Positions 21,650-30,676 of a stretch of DNA of 64,000 nucleotides are shown here, one piece after another. Location of the stretch: positions 310,001 through 374,000 of the forward strand of contig JAWKWL010000005.1 in NCBI GenBank assembly GCA_041397525.1, read 5' to 3'. A model generated the notes under the pieces. That model saw only the letters and a program-made list of their open reading frames with translations. It was not told the DNA's origin and made no database searches. Position 1 is the first letter of the stretch. Each line of letters starts with the position of its first letter. The position numbers were made by a program, and so were the translations under genes. Origin of the DNA: BOKV01 sp041397525 (GTDB lineage: Bacteria > Pseudomonadota > Alphaproteobacteria > Rhizobiales > Rhizobiaceae).

Positions 21650-23596
21650 TCATGCCTTTATCTGCACATAGGTGCCCGGGGCATCCTCGATCGGCTGGTA
21701 TTTTGCCGAACCGATGGCGCGTGCGGGCACCGTTTCGTCGCCATGCCCGCGAAGCCATTTGTCCCAGTGAGGCCACCAGGAACCGGGATGCTCCTCCGCT
21801 TTCTCCATCCAGTCTTCGAGCGTTCCCACCGGCTTGCCGCCTGTCCAATACTGGTACTTCTGCATGTTGGGCGGGTTGACGACACCGGCAATGTGCCCGG
21901 AGCCTGAAAGGACGTAAGTGACCTTGCTGCCAAAGAACTGCGATCCGAGATAAGCCGATTTCGCTGGTGCGATATGGTCTTCCTTGGTCGCAAGGTTGTA
22001 GATCGGCACCTTGACTTCGGACAGGTCGAGCTTCTCACCGGCGATTTCCATCGTCCCCTTTGAAAGCCGGTTCTCCAGATAGCAATTGCGCAGATAGAAG
22101 GAATGGTTGGCTGCCGGCATCCGCGTCGAATCGGAATTCCAGTACAACAGGTCAAAGGGCAGGGGCTCCTTGCCCTTCATGTAGTTGTTGACGACATAGG
22201 GCCAGATCAGGTCGCGCGAACGCAGCATGTTGAATGCGCCCGCCATGCTGGCACCTTCAAGATAACCCTTTGTCGCCATGGATTTTTCAACCCGCGATAT
22301 CTGTTCATCATCGACAAAGACCTTCAGGTCGCCCGCATGGGTGAAATCGACCTGTGTGGTGAAGAAGGTCGCCGTCGCGATACGGTCATCGCCCCAGCGC
22401 GCCATCAGCGCCAGCGTCACCGCGAGCAGCGTTCCTCCAACACAATAACCGATAATGTCCACGCTGCGTTCGCCGGTCACCTCTTCCACGATGTCGATCG
22501 TGTTGATGATGCCTTCGCGTGCATAATGCTCGAAACTCTTGCCGGCCTGCCTTTCATCGGGATTGATCCATGAAACCACGAACACCGTGTGCCCCTGGTC
22601 CACGCACCACTTGATGAAGCTCTTTTGCGGGTTCAGGTCGAGAATGTAGAACTTGTTGATCCATGGCGGCACGATCACCAGCGGCCGTTTCATCACGGTT
22701 TCGGTGGATGCCTCATACTGGATGACTTGGCAGACCTCGTTCTGGGCAATCACCTTGCCGGGCGTGTTGGCAACATCCTTGCCGAAGGTGAAGGCCTTGT
22801 TGTCTGCCTGGCGCAGTTTCAATTCGCCATCACCAGACTGGATATCCTCCGCAAGCATCTTCATGCCGCGCACCAGGTTCTCACCGCTTGTCGCCATGGT
22901 CTCGCGCAGCACTTCCGGATTGGTTGCCGGGAAATTGGTCGGCGAGAGCGAATTCACCAGTTGCTGCGTATAGAAAACCGCCTTGTGCTTGGTGTGCTCG
23001 TCAAGTCCTTCGGTCTTGTCCACAAGATCTGAAACCCAGCCCGACGTGATGAGGTAGGTCTGCTTGAGAAAGTCGAAAAACGGGTTTTCCTTCCATTCCG
23101 GGTCAACAAACCGCCGGTCACCGCGTTCGGGCGCGATCACATCCCTGGCTTCTTCGCCTGCCATGCGCTTGATGCTGGAATTCCACAGGTCCATGTAGCG
23201 CGAAAACAACTGCGTCTGCGCCTGCAAGGTTCGTTCAGGATCAGCCAGCCAATATTCGGACACCTTGCCGAGTGTATTGGTCACATCGCTGAGGCTGTCG
23301 GAAATGTCGTCCTTCCTGCGCCCTTCTTCGCGCGGACCAACCCAGGCTGCCGCCGCATGGCCAGCCTGTTCGATCATGCGGGCCATGTTTCGGGCAAATG
23401 CCTCCGGGTCCCGCATCATGTATTGCATATAGGGCGCCTGGTTTTGCTCGCCGGACTTTGGCCCTTTTTCTTCCTTTTGGGCATCCCCTGACCTGTTGCG
23501 GGGCGATTCCGCTGCCGCATTTCTTGATGCAAGCACAGATTCGTCCTTGTCTGTTGATGCCGGCGATTTTGACCCCGGTGACTTGTTTTTGGCCAT
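21650..23596 (-). CDS. phaC: Class I poly(3-hydroxyalkanoate) synthase
   Basis: Polymerises (R)-3-hydroxyacyl-CoA into storage polyester at the granule surface. It has 648 residues. The N-terminal 50 or so are Lys/Ser-rich and disordered, followed by the PhaC N-terminal domain and an alpha/beta-hydrolase core. The catalytic Cys385 lies in the lipase-like box GYCVGGT, with Asp540 (TKEDHIAP) and His568 (SGSGHIAG). The long class I form works without PhaE or PhaR. ATG 23596 has CAGGAGGACAGC upstream. No phaA, phaB or phasin gene lies in the window. Confidence 0.96.
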   Translation of the reverse strand: MAKNKSPGSKSPASTDKDESVLASRNAAAESPRNRSGDAQKEEKGPKSGEQNQAPYMQYMMRDPEAFARNMARMIEQAGHAAAAWVGPREEGRRKDDISDSLSDVTNTLGKVSEYWLADPERTLQAQTQLFSRYMDLWNSSIKRMAGEEARDVIAPERGDRRFVDPEWKENPFFDFLKQTYLITSGWVSDLVDKTEGLDEHTKHKAVFYTQQLVNSLSPTNFPATNPEVLRETMATSGENLVRGMKMLAEDIQSGDGELKLRQADNKAFTFGKDVANTPGKVIAQNEVCQVIQYEASTETVMKRPLVIVPPWINKFYILDLNPQKSFIKWCVDQGHTVFVVSWINPDERQAGKSFEHYAREGIINTIDIVEEVTGERSVDIIGYCVGGTLLAVTLALMARWGDDRIATATFFTTQVDFTHAGDLKVFVDDEQISRVEKSMATKGYLEGASMAGAFNMLRSRDLIWPYVVNNYMKGKEPLPFDLLYWNSDSTRMPAANHSFYLRNCYLENRLSKGTMEIAGEKLDLSEVKVPIYNLATKEDHIAPAKSAYLGSQFFGSKVTYVLSGSGHIAGVVNPPNMQKYQYWTGGKPVGTLEDWMEKAEEHPGSWWPHWDKWLRGHGDETVPARAIGSAKYQPIEDAPGTYVQIKA

Positions 23597-23829
23597 GCTG
23601 TCCTCCTGCGCCCAGTATAACCGGATTTCAACCACATTCGCCATGTATCAATTCGATGAATATCCGGGCGCTTTGGGCAGTCTGTCGCCGGAAGGCCATG
23701 ACTTTCGTATGATCGCAAGGCATATTCGCGCTATGCATCTGGCTGCCCGATGTGCCACGGAATGAAACTGCAAATGTTGGACCCGAACGCAACACCCGTT
23801 TTCGCACCTCCCATGAAAGGCTGCCCGGT

Positions 23830-24342
23830 TTGAGAAAGGCGCTTGCCAGGACTGTCGCCCTTGCGATGTCGCTCGTTGTTGCGAGCGGCTGTGTCGGCTC
23901 TACATTGTCGCAAATGCGCGGTGTTGGTGCTGCCCCGAAGCGCCAGGCATCAGCGCCGGTGCAGGTGGCAAGGGATGTGGCACCTGAGGCTCCGGCTGCC
24001 CTTGGTCGCACACAAAGTGTCGCCGCCGAATCCGGCCTGTCGCTCAATGTTGCCGGTGCTGCCCCACCACAGAATGTTGCTGCCACCAATGTGCCGCCAC
24101 AGCCGGACATGGGTGCGACCCGCGAGGCAGCCGTCAGCGGTATCAGGGCCAAGGCGGAAAACTCACCCGATACGCCGCCCAACGTGTTTGATGTCAAGCG
24201 CCCGCAAGTTGGCCAGATGACGGCGGCAGAACAGGCGCAATTCAAGGCGGAGTTGGAAGCGGCAGGCGCAGCCAATGGTACTCCGCCCGAAACCGCGAAT
24301 GCCGAAGTGGATCCCGTAAACTGGCTGAAAAAGAAGAATTGA
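23830..24342 (+). CDS. Putative lipoprotein, Ala/Pro-rich, unknown function
   Basis: From the TTG at 23830 the protein has 170 residues: a short signal with lipobox VASGC, then an Ala/Pro/Val-rich, probably disordered stretch, ending in NWLKKKN. GAAAGG lies nine bases upstream. An alternative GTG at 23752 would add 26 polar residues before the signal and looks less likely. It precedes the aminotransferase gene on the same strand. No function is assigned. Confidence 0.6.
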   Translation: MRKALARTVALAMSLVVASGCVGSTLSQMRGVGAAPKRQASAPVQVARDVAPEAPAALGRTQSVAAESGLSLNVAGAAPPQNVAATNVPPQPDMGATREAAVSGIRAKAENSPDTPPNVFDVKRPQVGQMTAAEQAQFKAELEAAGAANGTPPETANAEVDPVNWLKKKN

Positions 24343-24483
24343 GTTCTGGCATGTGCCAGGCGCGGTCTTTGGCCGCTATCGCAAAGAAGTTTTGAGTTTC
24401 AGCCGCTCTTGCCGTATTGACCGCACCAGCCACGGCATGGAACCAGCCTTGCCGATTTAATGGAACCAGAACCGGATTTCACC

Positions 24484-25701
24484 ATGCAGGAATTTCACAA
24501 GATCCGCCGCCTTCCGCCATATGTTTTCGAGCAGGTCAACCGGCTCAAGGCCTCGGCCCGCGCATCAGGCGCTGATATCATTGATCTGGGCATGGGCAAT
24601 CCGGACCTGCCGACACCCCAGGCGATCATCGACAAGATGACCGAGGCAGCACAAGACCCGCGCGCGCATCGCTATTCGGCGTCCAAGGGAATTTCCGGAC
24701 TGCGCAAGGCACAGGCGGCCTATTACGGCCGCCGCTTTGGCGTCAAGCTCAATCCCGAAACCCAGATCGTGGCCACACTCGGTTCGAAGGAAGGCTTTGC
24801 CAACATGGCGCAGGCAATCACCGCGCCCGGGGACGTGGTACTGGTGCCGAACCCGACCTATCCGATCCACTCCTTTGGTTTCATAATGTCGGGAGCAGTA
24901 GTGCGCTCCATTTCGGCGGAACCTGATGAGACCTTCTTTCCAGCCCTTGAGCGCGCCGTCCGCCATTCCATTCCCTCGCCAACTGCGCTGATCCTCAATT
25001 ATCCCTCAAATCCGACGGCGCGCCTTGCCTCGCTCGATTTCTATCGCGACGTGGTGGCCTTCGCGCGCAAGCACGACATCATCATCCTGTCTGATCTTGC
25101 CTATTCGGAAATCTATTTCGATGGTTCTCCGCCGCCCTCGATCCTTCAAGTGCCTGGCGCGATGGAAATCGCCGTGGAATTCACCTCGATGTCCAAGACC
25201 TATTCCATGCCCGGCTGGCGCATCGGATTTGCCGTCGGCAATGACCGGCTGGTTGGCGCGTTGACCCGGGTCAAGTCCTATCTCGACTACGGTGCCTTTA
25301 CGCCGATCCAGGTGGCTGCAGCCTTTGCCATCAACACCCAGGACCATGAGATCGAACGCGCCCGCAAAGTATATGCCCAGCGCCGCGACGTGATGGTCGA
25401 GACTTTTGCCCGCGCTGGCTGGGACGTGCCGCCGCCACCGGCCACCATGTTTGCCTGGGCGCCGATCCCGGAAAAATTCCGCCATCTGGGCAGTCTCGAA
25501 TTCTCAAAGCTGCTGGTGGAAAAGGCTTCGGTCGCAGTGTCACCCGGCGTCGGTTTCGGCGAATTCGGCGACGACCATGTCCGTATCGCGCTCGTCGAAA
25601 ACGAGCACCGTATCCGCCAGGCTGCGCGCAACATCAAGAAGTTCCTCGGTTCAGCCGACGAAACACTCCACAATGTGATTTCGCTCGACGCCAGGCGGTG
25701 A
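24484..25701 (+). CDS. Class I/II PLP aminotransferase (AlaC / LL-diaminopimelate aminotransferase-like)
   Basis: Cytoplasmic fold-type I aminotransferase of 405 residues. The PLP Lys238 lies in SMSKTYSMPGWRIGF, and NYPSNPTA and DLAYSEIYFDG are also typical. The N-terminus (FHKIRRLPPYVFEQVN) is characteristic of the Rhizobiales group that sits next to homoserine dehydrogenase, annotated variously as alanine or LL-diaminopimelate aminotransferase. ATG 24484 fits that group; an ATG at 24460 would add eight residues. The exact amino donor cannot be settled here. Confidence 0.88.
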   Translation: MQEFHKIRRLPPYVFEQVNRLKASARASGADIIDLGMGNPDLPTPQAIIDKMTEAAQDPRAHRYSASKGISGLRKAQAAYYGRRFGVKLNPETQIVATLGSKEGFANMAQAITAPGDVVLVPNPTYPIHSFGFIMSGAVVRSISAEPDETFFPALERAVRHSIPSPTALILNYPSNPTARLASLDFYRDVVAFARKHDIIILSDLAYSEIYFDGSPPPSILQVPGAMEIAVEFTSMSKTYSMPGWRIGFAVGNDRLVGALTRVKSYLDYGAFTPIQVAAAFAINTQDHEIERARKVYAQRRDVMVETFARAGWDVPPPPATMFAWAPIPEKFRHLGSLEFSKLLVEKASVAVSPGVGFGEFGDDHVRIALVENEHRIRQAARNIKKFLGSADETLHNVISLDARR

Positions 25702-25766
25702 GGGGGCGTTGACCCATCTCCCTGCACACCCTATTGAAGCGACATCCGATTTCCCGGGAGAGTTTC

Positions 25767-27080
25767 ATGTCGCAACCGCTTCGCATTGGTATCGCCGGTC
25801 TTGGCACCGTCGGTTCTTCCCTCATTCGTGCACTGCGCTCGAAGCGCGACTTCCTGGCAGACCGCTGCGGCCGGCCGATTGATATTGTCGCGGTCAGCGC
25901 CCGCAATCGCAGCCGCGACCGCGGCTTCGATCTCGCCGGCCTTGAATGGTTTGATGATCCGGTAGCCCTGGCAGGCAGCGCCAATATTGATGTCTTTGTC
26001 GAATTGATGGGTGGCGACAGCGGTCCTGCACTCGACAGCGTACGTGCGGCAATAGCCGCCGGCAAGCATGTTGTCACCGCCAACAAGGCGCTTCTGGCCC
26101 GCCATGGCACCGAGCTTGCCCGCAAGGCGGAGGACAAGGGCCTGTTGTTAAATTTCGAGGCGGCTGTTGCCGGTGGCATTCCGGTGATCAAGGCGATGCG
26201 CGAAACGTTGACCGCGAACCAGATCACCCGCGTTTTCGGCATTCTCAACGGCACCTGCAACTACATGCTGACCCGCATGGAGCGCGAGGGCCTTTCCTAT
26301 GATGCATGCCTCGCCGATGCGCAACGTCTTGGCTATGCCGAAGCCGATCCGACCTTCGATGTCGAGGGCTTCGACACTGCCCACAAGCTGGCGATCCTGA
26401 CCTCCATCGCCTTCGGCACCAAGATGTCGGTCGACGATATTTATGTAGAAGGAATTTCCAACATCGCACCTGCCGACATCCAGGCGGCAGCGGACCTTAG
26501 TTATCGCATAAAGCTGCTCGGCGTTGCACAGAAGACGGAAAGCGGCATCGAGCAGCGCGTGCATCCGACCATGGTCCCGCTTGATGCGCCGATAGCCCAG
26601 ATCCACGGCGTGACGAATGCGGTAGCGATTGATGGCGACATTGTCGGCCAACTGGTGCTTTCGGGCCCGGGAGCCGGTGGCGACGCCACTGCATCTGCTG
26701 TCGCTGGCGACATTGCCGACATCGCCAAGTCACGCCCTGGCCACCAGCACGCGCCAGCCTTCGGCGTACCTGCCCGCCACCTGCTGCCCTACAAGCAGGC
26801 AAGGATGCGCGCCCATGAGGGCGGCTACTACATTCGTCTTGATGTGCATGACCGCGCAGGCGTTTTCGCCTCGCTCGCAAGGCGCATGGCAGAAGAAGAC
26901 ATTTCGCTGGAATCGATTGTCCAGCACCGCTCGAAATCCGGTGCGGAAAAGAGTGACACCCAGACCGTAATCCTTGTCACGCACAAGACAACCGAATCGG
27001 CTGTACGGAGCGCGTTGAAAAAGATCGAGGGCGACAAGCACCTGGTTTCGCGCGCACAAATGATCCGCATCGAAAAGTGA
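25767..27080 (+). CDS. hom: Homoserine dehydrogenase
   Basis: Reduces aspartate semialdehyde to homoserine for threonine and methionine synthesis. It has 437 residues: an NAD(P)-binding domain (IGIAGLGTVGSS), a catalytic domain (NFEAAVAGGIPVIKAMRETL, GILNGTCNYMLTRM) and a C-terminal ACT domain (from about residue 350) that normally mediates feedback by threonine. ATG 25767 follows GGGAGAG. The order aminotransferase-hom-glpX-recJ is conserved in Rhizobiales. Confidence 0.96.
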   Translation: MSQPLRIGIAGLGTVGSSLIRALRSKRDFLADRCGRPIDIVAVSARNRSRDRGFDLAGLEWFDDPVALAGSANIDVFVELMGGDSGPALDSVRAAIAAGKHVVTANKALLARHGTELARKAEDKGLLLNFEAAVAGGIPVIKAMRETLTANQITRVFGILNGTCNYMLTRMEREGLSYDACLADAQRLGYAEADPTFDVEGFDTAHKLAILTSIAFGTKMSVDDIYVEGISNIAPADIQAAADLSYRIKLLGVAQKTESGIEQRVHPTMVPLDAPIAQIHGVTNAVAIDGDIVGQLVLSGPGAGGDATASAVAGDIADIAKSRPGHQHAPAFGVPARHLLPYKQARMRAHEGGYYIRLDVHDRAGVFASLARRMAEEDISLESIVQHRSKSGAEKSDTQTVILVTHKTTESAVRSALKKIEGDKHLVSRAQMIRIEK

Positions 27081-27191
27081 CGGGAGCGACACCGGTTTGA
27101 ATTCAATCGATTTTGTCCGTTTCCGATGGGTATGCGGCATTGCAATTGCGAAGTGTTTCGCCGATAGCCTTCGGTAAAAATCCGGAGATGA

Positions 27192-28181
27192 ATGATGAAT
27201 GCCCGACCCGCTTCCCCCAGCATCCTTGATCGCATCCTGACGATAGAACTGACCCGCGTCACCGAACGCGCCGCGGTAGCGGCCGCTCGATTGCGCGGCC
27301 ATGGCGACGAGAAGGCGGCAGACCAGGCAGCAGTCGACGCGATGCGCACCGAACTCAACAAGCTGCCCATCGAAGGTCGCGTGGTGATTGGTGAGGGCGA
27401 GCGGGACGAGGCACCAATGCTGTTTATTGGTGAGGAAGTCGGCACCCGCAACGGGCCGTCGGTCGATATTGCCCTTGACCCGCTCGAAGGCACCACGATT
27501 TGCGCCAAGAACCTGCCGAATTCACTGGCGGTGATAGCGCTCGCCGAGCGCGGCAAGATGCTTTATGCCCCGGACGTATACATGGAGAAGATCGCGATAG
27601 GCCCCGGCTATCCCGAAGGAACGATCGATCTCACACTGTCACCAGCTGAAAATCTCGACCGGCTGGCGAAGGCTCGCGGTGTCAATGTCTCGGACCTGAC
27701 AGCATGCATCATGGATCGCCCGCGTCATGCCCGGCTAATCGAGGAAGTTCGCGCCACGGGCGCCGCCATCCGCCTGATCGGTGACGGCGATGTGGCAGGT
27801 GTGATCCACACAACTGATCCGCAGCAGACCGGCATCGACATTTATCTCGGCATCGGAGGTGCGCCCGAAGGCGTGCTGGCAGCAGCAGCGCTTCGCTGCA
27901 CCGGCGGCCAGATGCAGGGACGTTTGCTGCTCGATACCCCGGAAAAGGTGGCGCGTGCCCGCAAGATGGGAGTTGAAGATCCCAACAGGATATATTCCAT
28001 GGGTGAAATGGCCTCTGGAGACGTGATCTTCGCGGCAACCGGTGTAACCGATGGCAACATGCTTTCGGGGGTTCGCTTCGCTTCCGATTCAATCACCACA
28101 CATACCGTCGTCATGCGCTCCTCATCGCGTACCATCCGCGAAATCAAGGCCGTCCACAAGGACATGGAAAAATTCGCCTGA
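27192..28181 (+). CDS. glpX: Class II fructose-1,6-bisphosphatase
   Basis: Gluconeogenic phosphatase of 329 residues with the GlpX signatures VVIGEGERDEAPML, DPLEGTTICAKN and GIGGAPEGVLAAAALRC. Metal-binding acidic residues are present in GEGERDE and DPLEG. Two start codons are possible, ATG 27192 or ATG 27195; both share the CCGGAG site just upstream. It lies between hom and recJ on the same strand. Confidence 0.95.
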   Translation: MMNARPASPSILDRILTIELTRVTERAAVAAARLRGHGDEKAADQAAVDAMRTELNKLPIEGRVVIGEGERDEAPMLFIGEEVGTRNGPSVDIALDPLEGTTICAKNLPNSLAVIALAERGKMLYAPDVYMEKIAIGPGYPEGTIDLTLSPAENLDRLAKARGVNVSDLTACIMDRPRHARLIEEVRATGAAIRLIGDGDVAGVIHTTDPQQTGIDIYLGIGGAPEGVLAAAALRCTGGQMQGRLLLDTPEKVARARKMGVEDPNRIYSMGEMASGDVIFAATGVTDGNMLSGVRFASDSITTHTVVMRSSSRTIREIKAVHKDMEKFA

Positions 28182-28243
28182 TCCAGCTTTGCCGGTACTG
28201 GTTTGCCTTTGCCTGCGCTCGGCTGAGGTTATAGGGTCGCGCC

Positions 28244-30037
28244 ATGCGTGATGATCCTCGGGACAAGCCGTTTCTTGGCGTGGACAGTTCAGCTTCCGCC
28301 CAGCGCTGGGTCGAGCGCCTCGATGCACGTGGACGCAATGCCGCGCTGACCATAGCCCAGACCACAGCCATTCCCGAACTTGTTGCCCGTGTTCTTGCAG
28401 GACGTGATGTTTCGCCCGAGGAGGCAGAACAATTTCTCGATCCCACTATCCGGGACCTGATGCCAGATCCCTCTGTACTCACGGATATGGACCGCCTTGC
28501 CGAACGTCTCGCTTCCGCGGTGAGGCAGCGCCAGCGTGTCGCGATCTTCGGCGATTATGATGTCGATGGCGCTGCATCCTCTGCGTTGCTTTCCCGGTTT
28601 CTGACAGCATTTGACGTTCCGCATGAAATCTACATTCCCGATCGCATTTTCGAGGGATACGGTCCCAATCCCGACGCGATCCGCGAACTCGCCAGTCGAG
28701 GCGCCGAACTGCTGGTCACCGTGGATTGTGGTGCGACAAGTTTGGAGGCGCTCGGGGTGGCAAGGGATATCGGTCTCGATACGCTGGTGCTTGACCATCA
28801 TCTGATGGATGCGCAAGGCCCGCCTGCGCTCGCGCTCGTCAACCCGAACCGCCATGATGATCTCTCAGGCCTGGGGCATCTGTGTGCAGCCGGCGTTGTC
28901 TTTATGGCGCTGGTCGCTACAGCCAGACTGCTTCGCCAGTCAGGCACCAGGGCGCCGGACCTGCTCAACTGGCTCGACATCGTGGCCCTCGCCACCGTTT
29001 GCGACGTGGTGCCGCTGAAGGGGCTCAACCGCGCTTTTGTCGTCAAGGGCATTGCAGCCATGCGCAATCGCGGCAATGCCGGGCTCTCTGCGCTTGCCGA
29101 TATCGCCCGCCTCGATGGCCCGGTGCGGCCCTGGCATCTGGGCTTCATGCTCGGCCCGCGCATCAATGCAGGCGGGCGCATTGGTGATGCTGCGCTGGGT
29201 TCCAGATTGTTGACCTGCGACGATCCGCGAGAGGCGGCAGAAATTGCCGAACAACTCGACCAGCTCAATACCGCCCGCCAGAGTGAGGAAGCGCGAATGC
29301 TGGAAGAGGCAATTGCCGAGGCGGAAGCCGAAACAGCCAATGGCGATGGCCCTGCCGTGCTGGTCGTCGAAAATTCCAGTTGGAGCCCGGGAATTGTCGG
29401 TCTGATCGCATCGCGGCTAAAGGAGCGTTATCGCCGCCCGGCATTTGCCATCGCCTTTGACGGGATGGGCAAGGGAGCCGGTTCCGGCCGTTCTGTCAGC
29501 GGTGTCGACATGGGCGCAGCCATCCGCAAGGCGGTAACACAAGGTATCTTGGTCAAGGGCGGTGGACATGCCATGGCGGCTGGTCTCACCGTGCAGCGCG
29601 AACGGCTGTCGGCATTGCGTGCTTTTCTCGAAGAAGAACTGGGTCAAGCCGTAGCCTCGGCTCGTGACAGCCATGTGCTGAAGATTGACGGCGCGTTGAC
29701 GGCAAGAAGCGCCACACTCGATCTGCATGACCTTTTGGAACGCGCCGGGCCTTACGGGCAGGGCCATCCATCTCCGGTTTTTGCGTTCCCTTCGCATGCA
29801 ATTCGCAATGCACGCATCGTCGGACGCGACCATGTGTCGGTCACCCTTGCTTCAGGTGACGGCGCAACGCTCCAGGCCATCGCCTTTCGGTCGGCGGAGA
29901 CTGACATGGGGCAGTTGCTGCTGAACTCGGCAGCACCGGTTCATGTGGCCGGCACACTCGCCGCTGATCTGTGGCGTGGCTCGAGGAAGATCCAACTGCG
30001 GATATCGGATGCGGCGCGAATTCCCTCATTTGTCTAG
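28244..30037 (+). CDS. recJ: Single-stranded-DNA-specific exonuclease RecJ
   Basis: 5'-to-3' single-strand exonuclease in recombination and mismatch repair. It has 597 residues. DHH-family metal motifs are IFGDYDVDGAASSALL (Asp104, Asp106, Asp108) and LDHH (184-186), with DIVALATVCDVVPL further on. The DHHA1 domain carries GKGAGSGRSV and GGGHAMAAGLT. It is a typical full-length protein. The stop codon TAG (30035-30037) shares its last base with the first base of the MITE-like repeat at 30037. Confidence 0.96.
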   Translation: MRDDPRDKPFLGVDSSASAQRWVERLDARGRNAALTIAQTTAIPELVARVLAGRDVSPEEAEQFLDPTIRDLMPDPSVLTDMDRLAERLASAVRQRQRVAIFGDYDVDGAASSALLSRFLTAFDVPHEIYIPDRIFEGYGPNPDAIRELASRGAELLVTVDCGATSLEALGVARDIGLDTLVLDHHLMDAQGPPALALVNPNRHDDLSGLGHLCAAGVVFMALVATARLLRQSGTRAPDLLNWLDIVALATVCDVVPLKGLNRAFVVKGIAAMRNRGNAGLSALADIARLDGPVRPWHLGFMLGPRINAGGRIGDAALGSRLLTCDDPREAAEIAEQLDQLNTARQSEEARMLEEAIAEAEAETANGDGPAVLVVENSSWSPGIVGLIASRLKERYRRPAFAIAFDGMGKGAGSGRSVSGVDMGAAIRKAVTQGILVKGGGHAMAAGLTVQRERLSALRAFLEEELGQAVASARDSHVLKIDGALTARSATLDLHDLLERAGPYGQGHPSPVFAFPSHAIRNARIVGRDHVSVTLASGDGATLQAIAFRSAETDMGQLLLNSAAPVHVAGTLAADLWRGSRKIQLRISDAARIPSFV

Positions 30038-30195
30038 GGTCCCGACTCATTAATCCGATCGTCCTTTGATCGGGTTGATTTGCCCGGTTACTTTGTCGCA
30101 AGTCCTTGAAAGGCTACAGCCTTCCGGCGAACTTGCTCCTCGTACCCGAAAGAATCCCCTCCGACCATTGCAGCCGAATTAATGGGTCCTGACCC
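30037..30195. mobile_element. MITE-like element with 18-bp terminal inverted repeats
   Basis: Terminal repeats at 30037-30054 (GGGTCCCGACTCATTAAT) and 30178-30195 (ATTAATGGGTCCTGACCC) match at 15 of 18 positions when one is inverted. The 159-bp element holds no transposase and includes an internal hairpin, CCGATC...GATCGG, near 30056-30074. No target-site duplication is evident. The features fit a non-autonomous remnant of an insertion sequence; the parent family is not identified here. Confidence 0.65.
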
Positions 30196-30431
30196 TGGAG
30201 GTGTTTGCTCATCAGCTCTGCGATTTGCGCAGCACCGGTTCGTCATGTGATCGCTGGAACGGTGAGACAGGAAGTGGGTCAAGTGCACACCCCGGGGCGG
30301 GGGCGCGGAAGAGTGGCCCTCGCTCTGGCAATTGATTGAAACCAGACCACTTCCTGTTGTCGTGACTATAGAAGCAACAACCTAATGATTGGTTTACAAC
30401 TGAAGATTGCAGTGAGGTGTTTTGGAAAAAG
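30196..30431. repeat. Intergenic region with a long-range inverted repeat
   Basis: No gene is seen between the MITE-like element and tRNA-Glu. The region holds an 11-bp perfect inverted repeat, ACAGGAAGTGG (30267-30277) and CCACTTCCTGT (30347-30357), enclosing a very GC-rich core. This may be a second degenerate repetitive element or an RNA stem-loop. Confidence 0.5.
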
Positions 30432-30507
30432 TGGTACGCCCTACGGGACTCGAACCCGTGTTACCGCCGTGAAAGGGCGGTGTCCTGGACCGCTAGACGA
30501 AGGGCGC
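30432..30507 (-). tRNA. tRNA-Glu (anticodon TTC)
   Basis: A 76-base cloverleaf on the minus strand. The acceptor GCGCCCT pairs with AGGGCGT (one G-T wobble), the anticodon stem CCGCC/GGCGG encloses CTTTCAC with TTC at its centre, and CCA is encoded. Confidence 0.96.
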
Positions 30508-30676
30508 CCAATATGGCCAGAAACTGGCCGGAGCAATCGCGTTCGTGAAACAGTGTTTCCCGAAGCGGTGGCTGGCTTATAGATGCGATCACCTTGCGCA
30601 TCAACCGTAAAATGAAGGGTTGATGAAACTTTTTCGAGGCTTGTCGGCTTCCCGGCAAAAGGCGCCGTCACCAGGG

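Noticed and set aside
23496..23765. Plus-strand open frame overlapping the phaC start
   Set aside because: It is antisense to the phaC N-terminus, with no ribosome site and no recognisable domain.
30088..30288. A 66-codon minus-strand open frame overlapping the MITE-like element
   Set aside because: It crosses the repeat boundary and has no ribosome site or recognisable domain; it is more likely repeat-derived than a gene.
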